From Steinernema hermaphroditum (Eukaryota; Nematoda; Chromadorea; Rhabditida; Steinernematidae): 64,000 bases of DNA. Positions 63,342 to 64,000 of the stretch are shown piece after piece. The translations under genes were made by a program, and so were the position numbers. Under the pieces are notes generated by a model. The model was given only the letters and a program-made list of their open reading frames with translations, searched no databases and was not told the DNA's origin. Each line of letters begins with the position of its first letter. Position 1 is the first letter of the stretch. Location: NCBI GenBank assembly GCA_030435675.1, contig CM059621.1:5394001-5458000 (forward strand), given 5' to 3'.

Positions 63342-63512
63342 TTTGACTTGTTTTCCAAACTTTGATGTCGCAATTCGTCGAAGAAAAAGTTGTTTTCACC
63401 TTCAATATTAAAGAGTGCTTTTAGCCATGGTCTCCTTCAGAACTGCAGATAGTGTTCGCCATGGCGACGTTTCTTTCTGATGGTAGGTGCCAGGTTATGT
63501 AAGATATTTTAC

Positions 63513-63704
63513 ATGCGGACTTCAGAACAAATCGCTCAACTCGTCCTCGCCGTCATCTCTTTCTTAGTCGCGATATTTTCCTTGGTTGTTATTGTCCTCA
63601 TTGCCTACCTAATCGTCACAATTTCTCGCACGATTGCCAAACGGAACCGTGCTTCTGCTGCTTTTAACATGCCTTTGACACAAGTTGTGGTGACTCGGAA
63701 ATAA
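63513..63704 (+). CDS. Small single-pass membrane protein, 63 residues
   Basis: The ATG at 63513 begins M-R-T-S-E-Q-I-A-Q-L, followed by one strong transmembrane segment (residues about 11-36, rich in Val/Ile/Leu/Ala). A basic stretch (R-T-I-A-K-R-N-R) and a short polar tail follow. The stop overlaps an AATAAA signal, common in compact nematode genes. The frame extends 11 codons upstream, but this start places a short polar N-terminus before the membrane helix. By the positive-inside rule the C-terminus would be cytosolic. No family is recognised. Confidence 0.5.
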   Translation: MRTSEQIAQLVLAVISFLVAIFSLVVIVLIAYLIVTISRTIAKRNRASAAFNMPLTQVVVTRK

Positions 63705-64000
63705 AGCAATATCTCTTAAGCGCTTTAATTGTGTCTTCAAGTCACGCACTCGTCATGGCTGTACGGAAAGGGAAGAAGTCAGAGAGCTGAAGTAACAGAG
63801 AACGGATAACAGGGAGCGATGTTGAGAGGTGAATTTAGCTTGCTGCGGCGAATATTATTGCAGGGAATAACTGTGGATGCTGGTGCTATTATCGAGTATC
63901 TCAGATCCTTTGTGCGCCAGTGGAATCCATTATGGTTGCACTGATCAGTGTGAGATATTCCATTTATTAAGAACACTTACTAAACTCCATGTTATCAATT

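Noticed and set aside
1..64000. CRISPR arrays, bacterial operons, rRNA genes
   Set aside because: No spaced short direct repeats, no Shine-Dalgarno/operon layout and no rRNA-like sequence; all gene structures are eukaryotic.

Overview
This window is nuclear DNA from a nematode, most likely a rhabditid (clade V). The evidence is the introns of about 40-47 bp with GT...TTTCAG ends, 3' splice acceptors placed a few bases before several ATGs (as in spliced-leader trans-splicing), a cluster of nematode-type chemoreceptors, and a BEL/Pao retrotransposon whose envelope has the phlebovirus-G2-like fold region known from C. elegans Cer elements. No tRNA, rRNA, CRISPR or prokaryotic operon signal was seen. 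Intron-containing genes were rebuilt by hand by matching reading phase across GT/AG junctions.

Left part (0-18 kb). A two-exon secreted glycine-rich protein gene (634-1143) faces a divergent paralogue that runs off the left edge. Four small related proteins of unknown function (at 2.3, 10.65, 15.25 and 16.16 kb) share a core around (R/S)E-x-LR-(K/Q)-(K/R), and each starts just after a splice acceptor. The rest is AT-rich spacer with a tandem duplication, a hairpin repeat and a 0.7-kb foldback element.

Middle (18-46 kb). A complete five-exon SWEET sugar transporter (18142-20411) and a complete seven-exon Core-2/I-branching-type glycosyltransferase (GT14, 36140-39038) flank or lie among seven single-exon seven-transmembrane chemoreceptors of one family, on both strands. 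Four look intact, one lacks an in-frame start codon, and two carry a frameshift in the same extracellular loop. Transposable elements are dense here: a tRNA-like SINE family in two subfamilies (two copies with 12-bp target-site duplications), mariner, Tc1-like and Tc3-like remnants, a LINE 3' remnant, several MITEs and a possible Helitron.

Right part (46-64 kb). A nearly intact 8.5-kb BEL/Pao retrotransposon with env (47214-55698, minus strand) has identical 183-bp LTRs and a tRNA-Gly-like primer site. Next comes a ten-exon Cys-loop ligand-gated anion channel subunit (56243-59498, minus strand; first exon not found). Two TATA-driven microprotein genes of about 46-47 codons (46197-46337 and 62154-62297) are paralogues of each other. 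An orphan env-like fragment and a one-pass membrane microprotein close the window.

There are no operon-like gene sets. The biological themes are chemosensation (receptors and channel), sugar transport and glycosylation, small fast-evolving proteins, and heavy transposon traffic. The most novel items are the two small-protein families.
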